Part shown: one piece after another, positions 48,901 to 60,030 of the stretch
Layout: each line of letters opens with the position of its first letter
Position numbering within the stretch: position 1 is the first letter of the stretch
Origin: Echinococcus granulosus
Taxonomy: Eukaryota; Platyhelminthes; Cestoda; Cyclophyllidea; Taeniidae
Length of the DNA: 64,000 nucleotides
NCBI RefSeq assembly: GCF_000524195.1
Contig: NW_020170404.1
Span: forward strand, 159,436 to 223,435
Direction of reading: 5' to 3'
The notes under the pieces: generated by a model
Database searches by the model: none
What the model saw: only the letters and a program-made list of their open reading frames with translations
Told to the model about the DNA's origin: nothing
Made by a program: the position numbers and the translations under genes

Positions 48901-51900
48901 TCGCCTCCCGCACTGGCGTGGCCCCCTGCGATTTTGGAGGAGACGATTGTCACATGACAATGTGAATCCAAAATTGGAGTCTCGGGACCTGGAAAGCTAT
49001 TTATCGTGTCAGAGATGTTTTACTAATCAAAACAAGCTAGTCAAACCTAAGCTGATAGCTAAACTGAATTAGTATGGAATTTCTGCATTCTTAGAGGACA
49101 ATTTAATATAGTCTTGACCTTAATAATCCATTCTGTACCTGCATGCAAGTCGGCTAATGCCTGATTAGTTGGAGCCCATTCAGATAACCAATCACAATGA
49201 GATGGAACGGCACAATATTAGTAATAGTTCTTATTAAAACTACACATCAAAAATTGCGGCACCAAACTTAAATCTGTAGTTAGACTAGAGAAAAGACAAG
49301 TCGGCTACCTCTATAAATATCCTAAAAACCAAAACGTGTAAAGGAGGTTATTCCTTGCCGCTTTTCTATTAGTAGCCTTGTTGTCGTCAAGAGTAAGTGA
49401 AGACTAATAAGCTATGCCTTATTTTTTACCAGTTCCGTTGCATTAATTTTTTGATGCCATCTTTAGTCAACTATGATTACATGACATGGTGCCGTCTGGT
49501 CTTCTGTTATAAAATCAAATGCTTTTGGAATGACAAAGACGATGGAATACTTGACTATTTAGGGTGTAAAATCCAGAGAGGGAGTGGTAAAAGGTGGCAA
49601 TGATTGGAAATCGCTAAATCCTTTTTAGTTTCACTCGTTTAACTGCTACCAGTCGTTCATTTTACATGGCAAAGCTTAGAATGGGACCAAGCAGAAAAAG
49701 TCATCTTCATCAGCCACAATAAAACAAGCCTTGACAGACACGTAAAACCTACACTAGCATATCTTTTATGGGAAAACAATGAAACACCTAATCAGTGAGC
49801 GCACTCGAATAAAAACTCATCAATGATAGTGTGAATATGACACTTTTGGTACAAGTTGAACCCTTCACTGTTTATTTTTATAGGAGATCGCCACATTTGA
49901 CTCCGTGATAAACAAATCTCGGGACGCGCAACTTATGGCAACCAGTTTACCTTTCTCCAGAGCGATGACTTTAGACGAGTTAGAAATTGAATTACTCGGA
50001 AGCTGGTGTTTAGTAGAAGTCCTGGCAAGTAAAATCACTTTTGCTTTTAAGCAAAATTTTGACCACCCCGGCCCCATTTAAATATACTTAAAACCATTCA
50101 TTTAAAGCATCAAAAGAAGCAGAATTAAATAAACAGAGGGATAAGTTACTTGCTTCTGAAGTTATTCCTTTATCTTGGTAATTAATTGTTACTAATAAAA
50201 GGAGCTTTCTAAGCAATAAAATGATCTTCCTCAGCATTAATTAATTAATTAGTCTAAGTATAGAAACATCGCAGTGTTTTTGAAGTTGGACTCCTCCAAA
50301 AATAAACCTCAGTTGCATCCATTGCACAGCTTCATCGTGTTGGTCGTCGAGTTCATCAGAAAATCTTGCCAATTAGAAGCGGGCACAGGGCCTAGGACTC
50401 ACAATTGACAGGGTCTACCACTTCGCCTTACCACCATGTCATGTATGTTCCCCAAGCAGACAGGCAGTGTTCCCACTGTAGGCCATCAGAATGGAGATAA
50501 ACAGTCTTCAATGGCGTACCTGAAAGATGACTGTTCCAGGCAGAGTATCCTCATGTACAGTCACGTTGCAACTGGGTTCCTCGAAGTAGGGCTCGTTGTC
50601 ATTCATATCCACTACGTAGATTTCCACTTGAAGACGGGATTCCAGCTGTTCCGAACCCCTGCCCCCCACGTACATGCCGTGATAGTGTGAGCTCCGGGAG
50701 GGATTGAAGGCTACGAGAGTCATGTTGAAGTATTCCTGCGTCTCGGCGTCCAGATCTTTTAGCAGAACCAGCGTTGGAGTCTCACTAAAGGCAGAAACTT
50801 GCGTTTAACAAAAAAATGACAGAACTCGTGATATGCAATGGTACACATGTTGTGGAGTATTCCAATCCACACATCGTTAATTAAGATGGTAAGCCATGTG
50901 ATGGTGAACAATATAGGTGTACATCTCAAATCAGCCGATATCCAACAGTAAATACAAGAGACCTCAAATACAGCACAGTATGGCGTTGGCTCAAGGACAA
51001 GACATTTGAGTGATGTCAACCAATTATGGACGCCGGGCCTTGAGTCTGTCCCTCAGTGATAACTAGCTGTGATGCTCTCCAGCCTACAGGCTTGGAGACC
51101 GTGTCTGTGACCAATCAACGTGTTGGATGCATAACGAATGGACATAATAGACAAACCCTTCTGTGAAAATGGTGAAAGCCGTTGGCATTCGTTCACAAGA
51201 CGGTTGAGTTATAGTGACTAATCTTTCCGTGTCATAATATTCCAAGTGTTAGTTAAGCATTCCTTGGCTTTTGTTTTCTTTCATTTCAGAACAGACGGTT
51301 ATTTGACTTTACCTCTTCACAAAGCAGTCAAAAGCACCCCATCAATGTCAGATAGATCGCATCGGTAGTAGCTACAAGACACTAATACACCTGAAGCTAA
51401 CTTCTCACAAATTTCTGTGATATCCATTCCCTTCTCATGGAATTCTGAACGCCTAAAAAGACAACCGTGGATTTCACCTCACCTGCTGCTGACTTCAAAG
51501 TGAAAGGTATCTTCAACTGCGGGTGAATGTTGCTCGAGGGTATAGCGAATGAGTCGGTGCTCAGGGAGCAGGTCGATGTCACGCGCCTTGGGTAGGTCGA
51601 TTTTTCGGCCCTTGCGGTAAAATACTTCTCGCAGGTGTCGTTTCCACACTCTCTGGTTGTCAAACAGAGGTGGGTTGTCGTCCACATCGAGGACCTCCAC
51701 AGTCACCTTAAAGACGGCCTGGAGACCACCGTCTGGCAGGATGGCGTTCACATCCAACTGGACGGAGAGCTCGCCTGTTGAAGGTGTGCAGGTGACTATA
51801 TCGGTGAGGTCGTTGTTTGGGTCTACAAATGTGGATGTAACTGACGATTAGTGAAGAAACATAGTTTGTGATGGGCTATCGACAAATTGCATGAATTTAT

Positions 51901-54900
51901 CAGGTACATCTAGCTAGTAGGATGTAATTTGCTGATGCCGCTACTAATCTCTCAAGCTCTCGTGTTTTAAAACGTCTTCAAGGACAAAGTGAACACTAAC
52001 TTGGTGACAATGACAACTCGGTTTTTTACCGGTTGATGTCAGGTCAGAAGGTTACAGAAGGAAGGCACTCGCTGCGGATGGCTGATTCTGTGGGTACTTT
52101 TATAAATGGCCCATTATCCAAAGTCGACTTTTTCCAACCAACACAACTGCAAGTTCTACTTATTGACGGGAGTGAAATTAATTTGGAGTGGAATGGGGTA
52201 AAACGATACCTTCCATCGGGTTTTGGGTAAATGTTCCTGCTAATTAATTTGCATACGGATTATACTACAGAAGGTCGTCCAGTCTCTAGCCTTACGAACC
52301 AGATGAACCTCTTCCTTGACAATTTTAGCTTAACGGAAACAATAATAGGCAAGTATCTTAACTGATTTCCCAACACGGACTTCCACAAGTCAAACAAGGA
52401 GCTTAAAGCGTTTGGTCCTAAATCTTGCTGCGGGGTTGAGCCTAATCCACTGAACGATTCGCAGTGGTAGAAGAGGAATAAGAACCACGGCGAGGGACAG
52501 AAGGACACTCATGTGGGATAGATAACTACCCTGACCTTTTTGGGTTTCTTCAATTGGGTTGCTGCACTTGAGTTAGCTCTCAGCTCTACTATAAATTAGC
52601 AATAAACCCATCTCTCCTAATCAAGCCTAAGCAACATTCCATTTTTTTTCATCTCGGGTTTTTGTTGCATTAATGAGGCACCTCAAAAAGGTTGGCAAAA
52701 GACAGACTGAGATGCCTTACTGAAAATGGAGTAGATAGAGGGATGCCGTCATTAGAAGACATTAGACGCCGTATTGTGAGGCAATAAACACTAGACAAAC
52801 AAACATGCTCCTGGCAATTAAGTGTAACTTGGAGATAGGTTAGTCAAATAAAGAATTTAATTACTTTGGCTGCTTAAGCACCACTGCGGTGCACTACAGT
52901 GCACTATTTCCTTCTTCAAGACGGTGTCACATTGCAGACTTCAAAATCCACGGTCCACTTCCTCTTCTTTGTGGTAAAAAAAGTAAAAAGGAATATTAAA
53001 AAACCTTGTGAATTACTTATTTCAGCTGTTGTCTTCACTACCTAGCACGAGACAAGTAAATAAATATTTCCCTAAGAGGTCACTTCGTAGCCACACTTTC
53101 ATTGCCTCCATTTTCACCAATGGAAGTGAAACAACTACATCGATATCACCTTTGCATTGTTGCAGAAATCTTTGACCTAATCAACGGATAAGTTGAGGTC
53201 TTGTGCACCCGGTGCTTAAGGTACTCAGGCCTTTTCGCTTATGGAGATCCTTTAAAATGTGGTGGTGGTACTTACTAAACCAAAATCTTACCGACGAATT
53301 TAGCATTGATAAATACCTAATCTAATCATTTCAACATGACTAGTCTGGCCTAAGAACTATTCTCTTTTTAAAAAAAAATTAAACATTTATTCGTATCTCC
53401 ACTCAACGCTCTTTTCTACATGCATGTACCGTTAGCAGGAGCAGTGACCACGACCACCCAACCGCAGCTCCCCCAACAAAAGGTTTTAACTACCGTAGAC
53501 CTTCTCCTATTAAATAATAATTGGAGTAAATGTGCATAATAGACTCTCTGTAGTTAGTAACAACGCTGCAGAAGAATACTTTTCATTTTTGGGGGGTTGA
53601 ATTAAGTTGGGACCACCTCCACTGCTGCACAACATCATGCATGTAACATTGTTGAACAGTATAAGTTGTTACATGTGAGTTTGCCTAGCCTGTGGTAAAG
53701 TTGTCTTATGACTCCTTTAGGGTATGCCGCATAAGGACGACCATACCTGAGGTGCTTCATTATAAAATTTGTTTTTGGAGATAATTCTTGAATTGCAGGT
53801 AAGGAGGTTTGCACTACTACCGGTCAAAACGACAACTACACGCAATGGCGGTCATAATCTGGCTGAGTGGTTTCAATATCCTGTTTTAAAAATTATACCC
53901 TTTTACACGTCGGCAGAAGAGCAATGCAAAACGGTAGTCCGAAATGCTATTATATCCATTCTTCTTGGGCATAAAATTTACATACTGCCGTGCAGTATAG
54001 TGAAATCAACTTCTCGGACAGAAGGGATAAATTAGATGGAACTGAGATTCAAGTTAGATGCCAGTATGTCAAGACTTGGCACGATTAGAGTAGATTTCGC
54101 CAGTAGCTGATTCAGTGATGAAGAACGTCGACTAAAAAGTTCCCTTCAATAATGAGGATCACAACAGGATGCATGGGCGCGCCACTTCCCAGGCCCAAGC
54201 ATGCGAGAGACGAGTAAATTTTAAAAAGCCACAATTCAAAAATAGAGCTATTTCTCTTCCAGATTGGGATTTGTGCGGCCAACAAGAAGGCGGCAAACTT
54301 TAAGAGTCGTGTATTCAAGTCCCACCTATGCATGATGGCGGTCTAGACAGATTAATGATTGGGCCAATGACCGCTTAGCCGAAACCGCACATGAATTAAT
54401 GTCTTTGGTGCGTGCGTGCGTACCTGTCCCCGATAAGCGAGCCTGCACACACGTACGTGCGCACCAGGGCACACATTAGCAACCTCCTCCCCCTCTGGGT
54501 GTCCCCCCTCCGTGCGTGCGGTTTACGCACAGCTCCGTGCGGTCACATTGTGATTGGCCTTCGATCGATAATGTCTAGCCAATCAAAGGTGGGCTCCTCA
54601 TTCCCCATTTTCAATCAACTTTTTTCCTATTTCAGAAGGTAGCACTCCTCCGCGAAGAGAGGGATGGTTATTACTATGGCTGATAGAGGGCGAAAGAATT
54701 GGTGATGCAATTAGACGAAACCGAATTTCAAAATTCCCACGACTTATACGGTGGCATCGAGCAGACTACAGCGTTGCCTAGACAACCGTTTTTAATTTGG
54801 GCGTGACCGCTGCAGGGAGTACGAAGGAATTAAAAGGGAGACGGGTAGAGCATTCTCCTACTCCAAAAATGCATTTGGGGAGAGTTTCATTTGAAAAAGA

Positions 54901-57764
54901 AAACTCTTTCCCAGAATCTCCTACCTTTGGTAGTCAAAAGAGAAGTTGGATTAATTTTGCTGCATGAGGGAATGTCATCAGGTGGGACAGACATGTACAC
55001 AACCTAATCAAAAGGGCTATTAAACATGGATGCAAGGCGGAATAAGATAAAGCCAGTGAATCACCTCTTTGTCAAACTAACAACCAGCCTCCCTCTCCCT
55101 TATGTTGGGGAAACACCCCTGCCATCCAGAGGCGGCGATTTTTGCCACAAGCCAGTATAATCCATTAAGCACACAATGCAAGAGGATTTGGCTACTTTTG
55201 TTCTAAAAGACACCTGGACACAATAGCTACAACAACAACAACAAGTCATCGTTACAAAGTACGGAACAATGAAATGTTATGACAATGAAGCAATACACAC
55301 AATACACGTCGATTTCTTGGCAATAGGAGAGAAGTGTAGGGTTAAAAAGACGTCTGAAATTGTCCACATCGGTCTCTAAGGAAAGGAGGACCGTGAAAAT
55401 GTACCGTTAAAGCAGATTTTATGATAGCATCTACGGGCAGAAGAAAATGGTGCTCTCTCGTACTTTTTGACCTCGTGTCGTGATCGGATAGAAGCAAGCC
55501 TGCGTTTGGTTAGTCAGTTTGTTGGTGAGGTCTGATAATTTCCAGACGCCGCAAAAGGTGCGATGCAAAGCTTCCCCGTTTTCCTGATACGCACTGGAAA
55601 GGGCTGCCTCTACGTCTTAACTGCTCGTTAGTCTACTTTTTGGTGTATTTAATTAAAAATTGCGCACTCCCTTGAGAAAACCCTCTGATTTATTAACACA
55701 AGGCAATTGCTCTACCATTGTGGAAATCAAAAATGAGTAGAGACAAGCCTGACGCCATATCTTCTGCCTATCTAAACTGCGTACGTCGATTCTATAACCC
55801 ACTGCCTTAAGTGCCCACCGTCCATTTAACGCATTGCTCACGACGATACGAGAGACCGGTGGGTGGAGTAAAGGGATGGAGAGAGAGGCAGAGCAAGAGA
55901 GAGGGGGTAAGAAATATTAGTTGGAGCAACGCGGCATAAATTGACGCTTCTTCAGTACGTGTCTAGAGAGAGTGTGTGTAGGCGGGTGTAGATATGGCCC
56001 GATATGGCGGCAATGCACTTGCGTAATGAGGAAAATCAAGGGAAGCTCCCTTTTTGGACCATCTGCAACTTGTGCACTGTCGCCGACTAGACATCCAATG
56101 TACGGAAAGGGTTCCTTAAAGTATTATGCTTTTATTTACCGGCCACACTTCAATCCCTACCCCTGGACATACTTCCCTTTCTTAGTCCCCACGAGCTTCT
56201 ATCTGATGGAGGACGTTTGTTCTTTGTGACTAAACCAACCGTTGAGTGCATTGAGGTGATAATTTGGTAAAGCCATCTTACACGCATGAAGTTTTGATGG
56301 TGCTGTGAAATCTTTTTTCCATTTCACATATCCTACTGATCGCTGTTGAGTGGTTGACATGGTGGAAGAATGCAAATAAGGTCGGGAAGTGACCATCACG
56401 AAAGGGAAGAAATAATAACTCAGAAGGTTTACAAGAAACCTTAGTACGGAAGTACCGCAGCAAGAAAGTGTGAATTTCAAGAGAATAAAAGTAAGTTTTG
56501 AAAAATGACTGTTGTATCATCGTTTTTAAAATCCAAAGTTTCCCAAAAGATAATAATAAGGCACCATTTCAAAGTTTGGGAAAACCGATTTAAAATCTCG
56601 TCGTAGTGGAAAAAAGACAATCTTCTGAAGGAATTAAAAATCACTTTAGCGAAACAATTTAAACCCAACTCCTGTTTTGACCACATTTGTGCCAGTAACG
56701 CAGACAAGTGCTCCCCTCCACAAACCGACCAATAGCTGAGCGAGTAATTCAAGTTCGAATCCGTTTTCCGTTACATAATTGGTCAGGGGAATGAGCGCCA
56801 TGTTTGTCTTTTAAAACGGATACCGGTAAACCGTTAATAGTATCGCAAGGTTCGAACTAATAACACAGTAGCATGAAGTTGTACAAAACAGAACACAAAG
56901 CTAGAACTTGGAGCCACAAGTACCCCAGAGGGAGCATAGTTTAAAACCTGAAAAGAGCTGGAAAAGAGACTAAAATTTCTGACCCTAACTCTAGCTATCG
57001 ATACACGAGAAGGGCTCTGGTAATTGCTTCTGTGGTTAGCAGTGGGATTAGGCTAACAACGGGTATTAAAATCACCAAAATATAACTTTAGCTATATTTC
57101 GGTTTCGTGCATTTTGTACGACGTAGAGGTGCTTTGGACTTCCAAAATTCCACCGTAAACCAGATCTACGCTACAAATATGACAGATATGACATCCAATA
57201 CATAGTCCTCTCTGGCTGCAGGAACCATCTTTGAGGATGAATAAATTCCTTCAGTGAAGCATTAAAGTGGATTACAAGCCAATAAACTGCAACGTATGCT
57301 TCGGAACTGAATGATTGCCCATTCCTGTAGATAGATTCCATAAAATGAACTCATTTTAAGTAACGGAATCGAGATTTGAGCATAAACCACTCCATGAAGA
57401 GCCGGAAGTATTAAATGCATGAATAATATAAGAAGCAAGAGCTTTAACAACCTCCTTTCTCGTCGTCTCGCCACGTGGCTAGGCCGCACAGCTTTTCCGC
57501 GTCGATTTCAGCCTTGAGGGAGAGTTCACTGGTGACGGGGTCGAGGTGAAAGAGCTGTGAAGGCGCACCGAATGCATACGTCACGCTCTTCTGTGGCGCG
57601 GAGCCCGCGACATTCCCCAAAATCTGCCCCGGAGGACTGTTCTCCGAAAACCTGTACTTCACCTCAGTTGCAGGGATCCGCCAAGACGAGGAGAGAGCAA
57701 TGGGAAGCCATGCAAGGCAGAGAGAGAGAAAGAGACAGAGAAGGAGGTGATACTGGACCGTCAT
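33988..57764 (-). CDS. Protocadherin-like cell-adhesion receptor, seven cadherin repeats
   Basis: Thirteen exons join with matching phases: 57764-57452, 51822-51483, 50784-50520, 42265-41951, 39087-38683, 38086-37631, 36906-36765, 36677-36220, 36111-35873, 35389-35074, 34943-34725, 34638-34362 and 34205-33988. They give about 1,320 residues. A signal peptide (LLLCLFLSLCLAWL) is followed by seven cadherin repeats. Calcium linkers are DVDDNPP (~150), DMNDNEP (~277), DVNDEAP (~382), DVNDNPP (~517), DQNDNPP (~619) and DENDNDP (~728); the seventh repeat has none. One transmembrane helix spans ~948-974. The ~345-residue cytoplasmic tail contains DSGRGASDED (~1224), a motif like those of delta-protocadherin tails. 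Seven repeats and this motif suggest a delta-1-type protocadherin for calcium-dependent adhesion at the plasma membrane. The start is the ATG before the signal peptide. The last exon's acceptor is less sure than the rest. Confidence 0.92.
35450..35820 (+). repeat. Degenerate CATT/CATC-rich low-complexity tract
   Basis: The intron between the transmembrane exon and the first cytoplasmic exon is pyrimidine-rich, with many CATCCAT, TTCATT and CCATTC tetranucleotide remnants. It keeps a long plus-strand frame open that is not a gene. Confidence 0.6.
39715..40185 (+). repeat. Dispersed repeat family A, truncated copy followed by a long copy
   Basis: A partial copy (39715-39850, with GGGCCATGCCAATAGCCC) is followed directly by a longer copy (about 39890-40185). 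The longer copy begins near GACTGCATTGTGATGG, runs through TTGTTGATTTAACTCTTCC and AGCCCTTCTATAAGTTGGC, and ends at CTTCAGGGAAGTCTCGGGGC. Both lie in a protocadherin intron, antisense to that gene. Confidence 0.7.
43222..43236 (+). repeat. TCTA microsatellite
   Basis: This is a short (TCTA)n tract of nearly four units in a protocadherin intron. Confidence 0.85.
46300..46555. promoter_or_regulatory. GC-rich intronic island with ATTGG box
   Basis: CpG-rich sequence (GACGTGCGCGCCGCGG) is followed by ATTGGCT (from 46347), CGCACGCACCCACC, a GGA/GGC-rich stretch and TACGTCGCGACGCGG. It resembles the islands at 26.95 and 54.5 kb. It could be an alternative promoter or enhancer of the protocadherin. 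The plus-strand reading frame across it looks like a product of its composition. Confidence 0.35.
48836..48910 (+). repeat. Dispersed repeat family A, short fragment
   Basis: The blocks GGCCATGCCTATAGCC and CCCCTTTTGTACGTTAAT match the core of the family. The fragment is truncated on both sides. Confidence 0.5.
51823..57451. other. 5.6-kb first intron of the protocadherin gene
   Basis: It separates the signal-peptide exon from the rest of the first cadherin repeat. A GC-rich CCAAT island lies at 54.4-54.6 kb. No other exon, RNA gene or clear repeat is recognised. Confidence 0.6.
54410..54610. promoter_or_regulatory. GC-rich intronic island with two CCAAT/ATTGG boxes
   Basis: CGTGCGTGCGTACC and ACACACGTACGTGCGCACC flank a short spacer. 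They are followed by ATTGG (54553-54557) and CCAAT (54579-54583) in opposite orientations. It may be an internal promoter or enhancer; position and composition are the only evidence. Confidence 0.35.
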
Positions 57765-57965
57765 TGGGATTTACCCTCGGCGTCTGTGGAGAAGACGAAA
57801 GAGGAATAAAAAGGTAGACACGGTCACTCCTCTACGCCAGGTTATGCTTGCGTGCATGTGTGCGTGCTTCGGTGCGTGTGTGCATGCGCGCTCTACCGCG
57901 TCTGCTGGTGGATTGGTCGACCACTCGGGGTCACGGAAGTGTGTCCAATTAGCGTTAACTTGAAC
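57765..57965. promoter_or_regulatory. Putative 5' UTR/promoter of the protocadherin gene
   Basis: This lies directly upstream of the start codon. It has ATTGG (57912-57916), which reads CCAAT in the gene's direction, about 150 nt before the ATG. GTGTGCGTGC/GCATGCGCGC-rich sequence resembles the other islands. No TATA box was assigned. Confidence 0.4.
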
Positions 57966-58899
57966 GCGGGTAGCCCTGACCACCCTGAAGTAGAGGAGGT
58001 GGTAGTTTTGATGTCAAACTGGTAGATAGCCGTGATACTGGCCAATGGAACCGTTCAGTCCATGCTCAAGCTGCCATCGTCACCGCCGTAATTTAGCTGT
58101 AAGCTGACTTCATCGGTTAAATGTTAATGCGTCTTCTTGTTTAATGCATTTGTAATACTGATTGCGCTGATAAAGCGTTTTTTTTTCATTTCCTGACTCT
58201 AATGATGGATAAAGCATAGCCTATACTTGAGGCCAAAAGCCGCTTGATTTTTTCGTAGTTTATGATCCCAGTGCTGACAATCTGGATCAAATGATTGTAT
58301 TTATCAATGAATTTAAAAGTTACTTTTCTGATCAGCATTATACTGGATAGCTGGAAGCATATTTTGTTTAAATGAGGTAGAGGAAGCTGCACTCATCACA
58401 CTTATAAAGAATTCTTCCCATTTTAAAATAATCTGACGATCATCTGCAAATTTAATTTTGTCTGATTTTCTTGCCATGAGAACTTATTTCTGCCGCATTT
58501 CCGTTTTGAGAGTGAGTCCATTCCTCATTCCTCATTTGCGTCGACTCAACTTTAATTGTGAATTTACAAGTCCATAATCCATTTGTATTTTTAAATTTCG
58601 CTTGGTATAACTGCTGGCAAGGGAGTAATGCTGGCTAAATGGACCAAATCTAGTAAATTCTCATTGGTAATATCCTTTCCCCTTGGTAATACGCGGTTGT
58701 ATTAAAAGGTCCAGAATGAGAATTTATCCATTTTCTAAAATCAGAATCAAGCTCCAACGAATGGCTGTCTGCTTTTCTTCTTGCCTTTTAGCCTCCTCAC
58801 TCCTGTATGTCACTAATTAAGTGCATTTCGACAGTTATGTAGGAAGAACGCATGTTAAATCCAAAAAGCTCCAAAAGCTACGGTTACCAGTGCTGCGCC
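57966..58899. other. Upstream intergenic, no gene recognised
   Basis: This is AT-rich sequence upstream of the protocadherin gene with only short reading frames. Confidence 0.5.
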
Positions 58900-60030
58900 T
58901 CTTTCACGAAAAATTGATGAATGAAAGGCTCTCTTTTAAGTCAAGCATGCTGGAGTTCTAGCGATCGTTATAGGTCAAGAAAGGAGATAAAAGGGCAAGG
59001 TAAACCTTTTCCCAACGATGCACTAGAATGTATCAGACAGAGTGGTTCTCCCGCTTCGGATGCCGTAGGATCACGAGAATGATAACCACAGACGTAGCAT
59101 CTGTAGCCTATTCTGAAAGTTATGCCATTAAAATGCATTTAGCGTCTAACGTCGTCGTTCTTGCAGATACTCATCAATTTGTATTTTTCTGAATTGGATA
59201 TGCTTCACCATGGATCCCACACACCGTTGACGTGTCAACAGTCCGCAACTCAGAGTAGTTGCTTGAACCTGAAAAGGGGTAACTCTCACAACTTTTTTCA
59301 TCGCACATCGGTGTTTTCGGTAGCCATCAAAAGGCCAAGCAGCTTTGCTTACTTCTGCACAATTGGCTATCTATTATCATCTTATTCGTCATATGCACGG
59401 CCTCAACTTCCAGCGTCCTATTCACCTGATGTGGGTGACGTAGAACCTTTCTTTGGTTGACAGCTTGAGAGCACAAGGCCTAGTTTTGAGATTGGCGTAG
59501 TGGAGTCCAAGCCGTCGTTTGGCATTCCTTAAAAATATATTAGTGTTGAGTTATGGCTAAAAGTAAAAGATAAAGGGGAATTATGCACAATTTTTCTACT
59601 GCACACTTGAAGGCATCAGAAGGATTAACTCTCCCGTTTTAGAAGTCGTAGGATCACAAAATCGCCAATTTTAGGGTTATTCACCATTTAAATCATGGTA
59701 AATCTACATTGTTATCATAAGGTGCTTTTCAAATTTGCTCTTCCAAATAGGGTTTACCTCGTCACAGACCTTGCACCCCGTCAAAGCGTCGACACTCATC
59801 AACTCAGGGTGTAGGCACTTAAAAAGGAAAAGAAGTGATTCTCACAACTCCCTACATCACACACCGGTGTTTTCGGTGTCCATTAAAAGGCCGGGCAGCT
59901 TTGCTTAGTTCTGTACAATTAGCGACCCTTTTTGGTCAGATGCACAGCTTCAATTTCCAGTGCCGCATTCATCTGACGTGCGTTTCTTCTCAGGTGAAAA
60001 TAAACGGCTGTGTCCGAGGATGACACTTAC
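58900..60030 (+). repeat. Tandem duplication of a ~590-bp unit (repeat C)
   Basis: Two diverged head-to-tail copies (about 58900-59500 and 59500-60030) match block by block. The blocks are GTAGGATCACGAGAATG with GTAGGATCACAAAATCG; AACTCTCACAAC with GATTCTCACAAC; CGGTGTTTTCGGTAGCCAT with CGGTGTTTTCGGTGTCCAT; AAAGGCCAAGCAGCTTTGCT with AAAGGCCGGGCAGCTTTGCT; and TTCCAGCGTCCTATTCACCT with TTCCAGTGCCGCATTCATCT. The period is about 590 bp. The family is unassigned. Confidence 0.75.

Larger units (their letters stand above)
42266..50519. other. 8.3-kb intron of the protocadherin gene
   Basis: The flanking exons join directly inside a cadherin repeat (PGTVIFQ|LKAHDEDRN). The intron holds a TCTA microsatellite (43222-43236), a GC-rich ATTGG segment (46.3-46.55 kb) and a repeat A relic (48.84-48.91 kb). 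Short plus-strand frames at 43.2 and 43.5 kb show no recognisable domain. Confidence 0.6.

Noticed and set aside
56725..56775. tRNA-like boxes (TAGCTGAGCGAG and AGTTCGAATCC)
   Set aside because: The two boxes are only about 7 nt apart, far too close for a tRNA, and no cloverleaf can be drawn.
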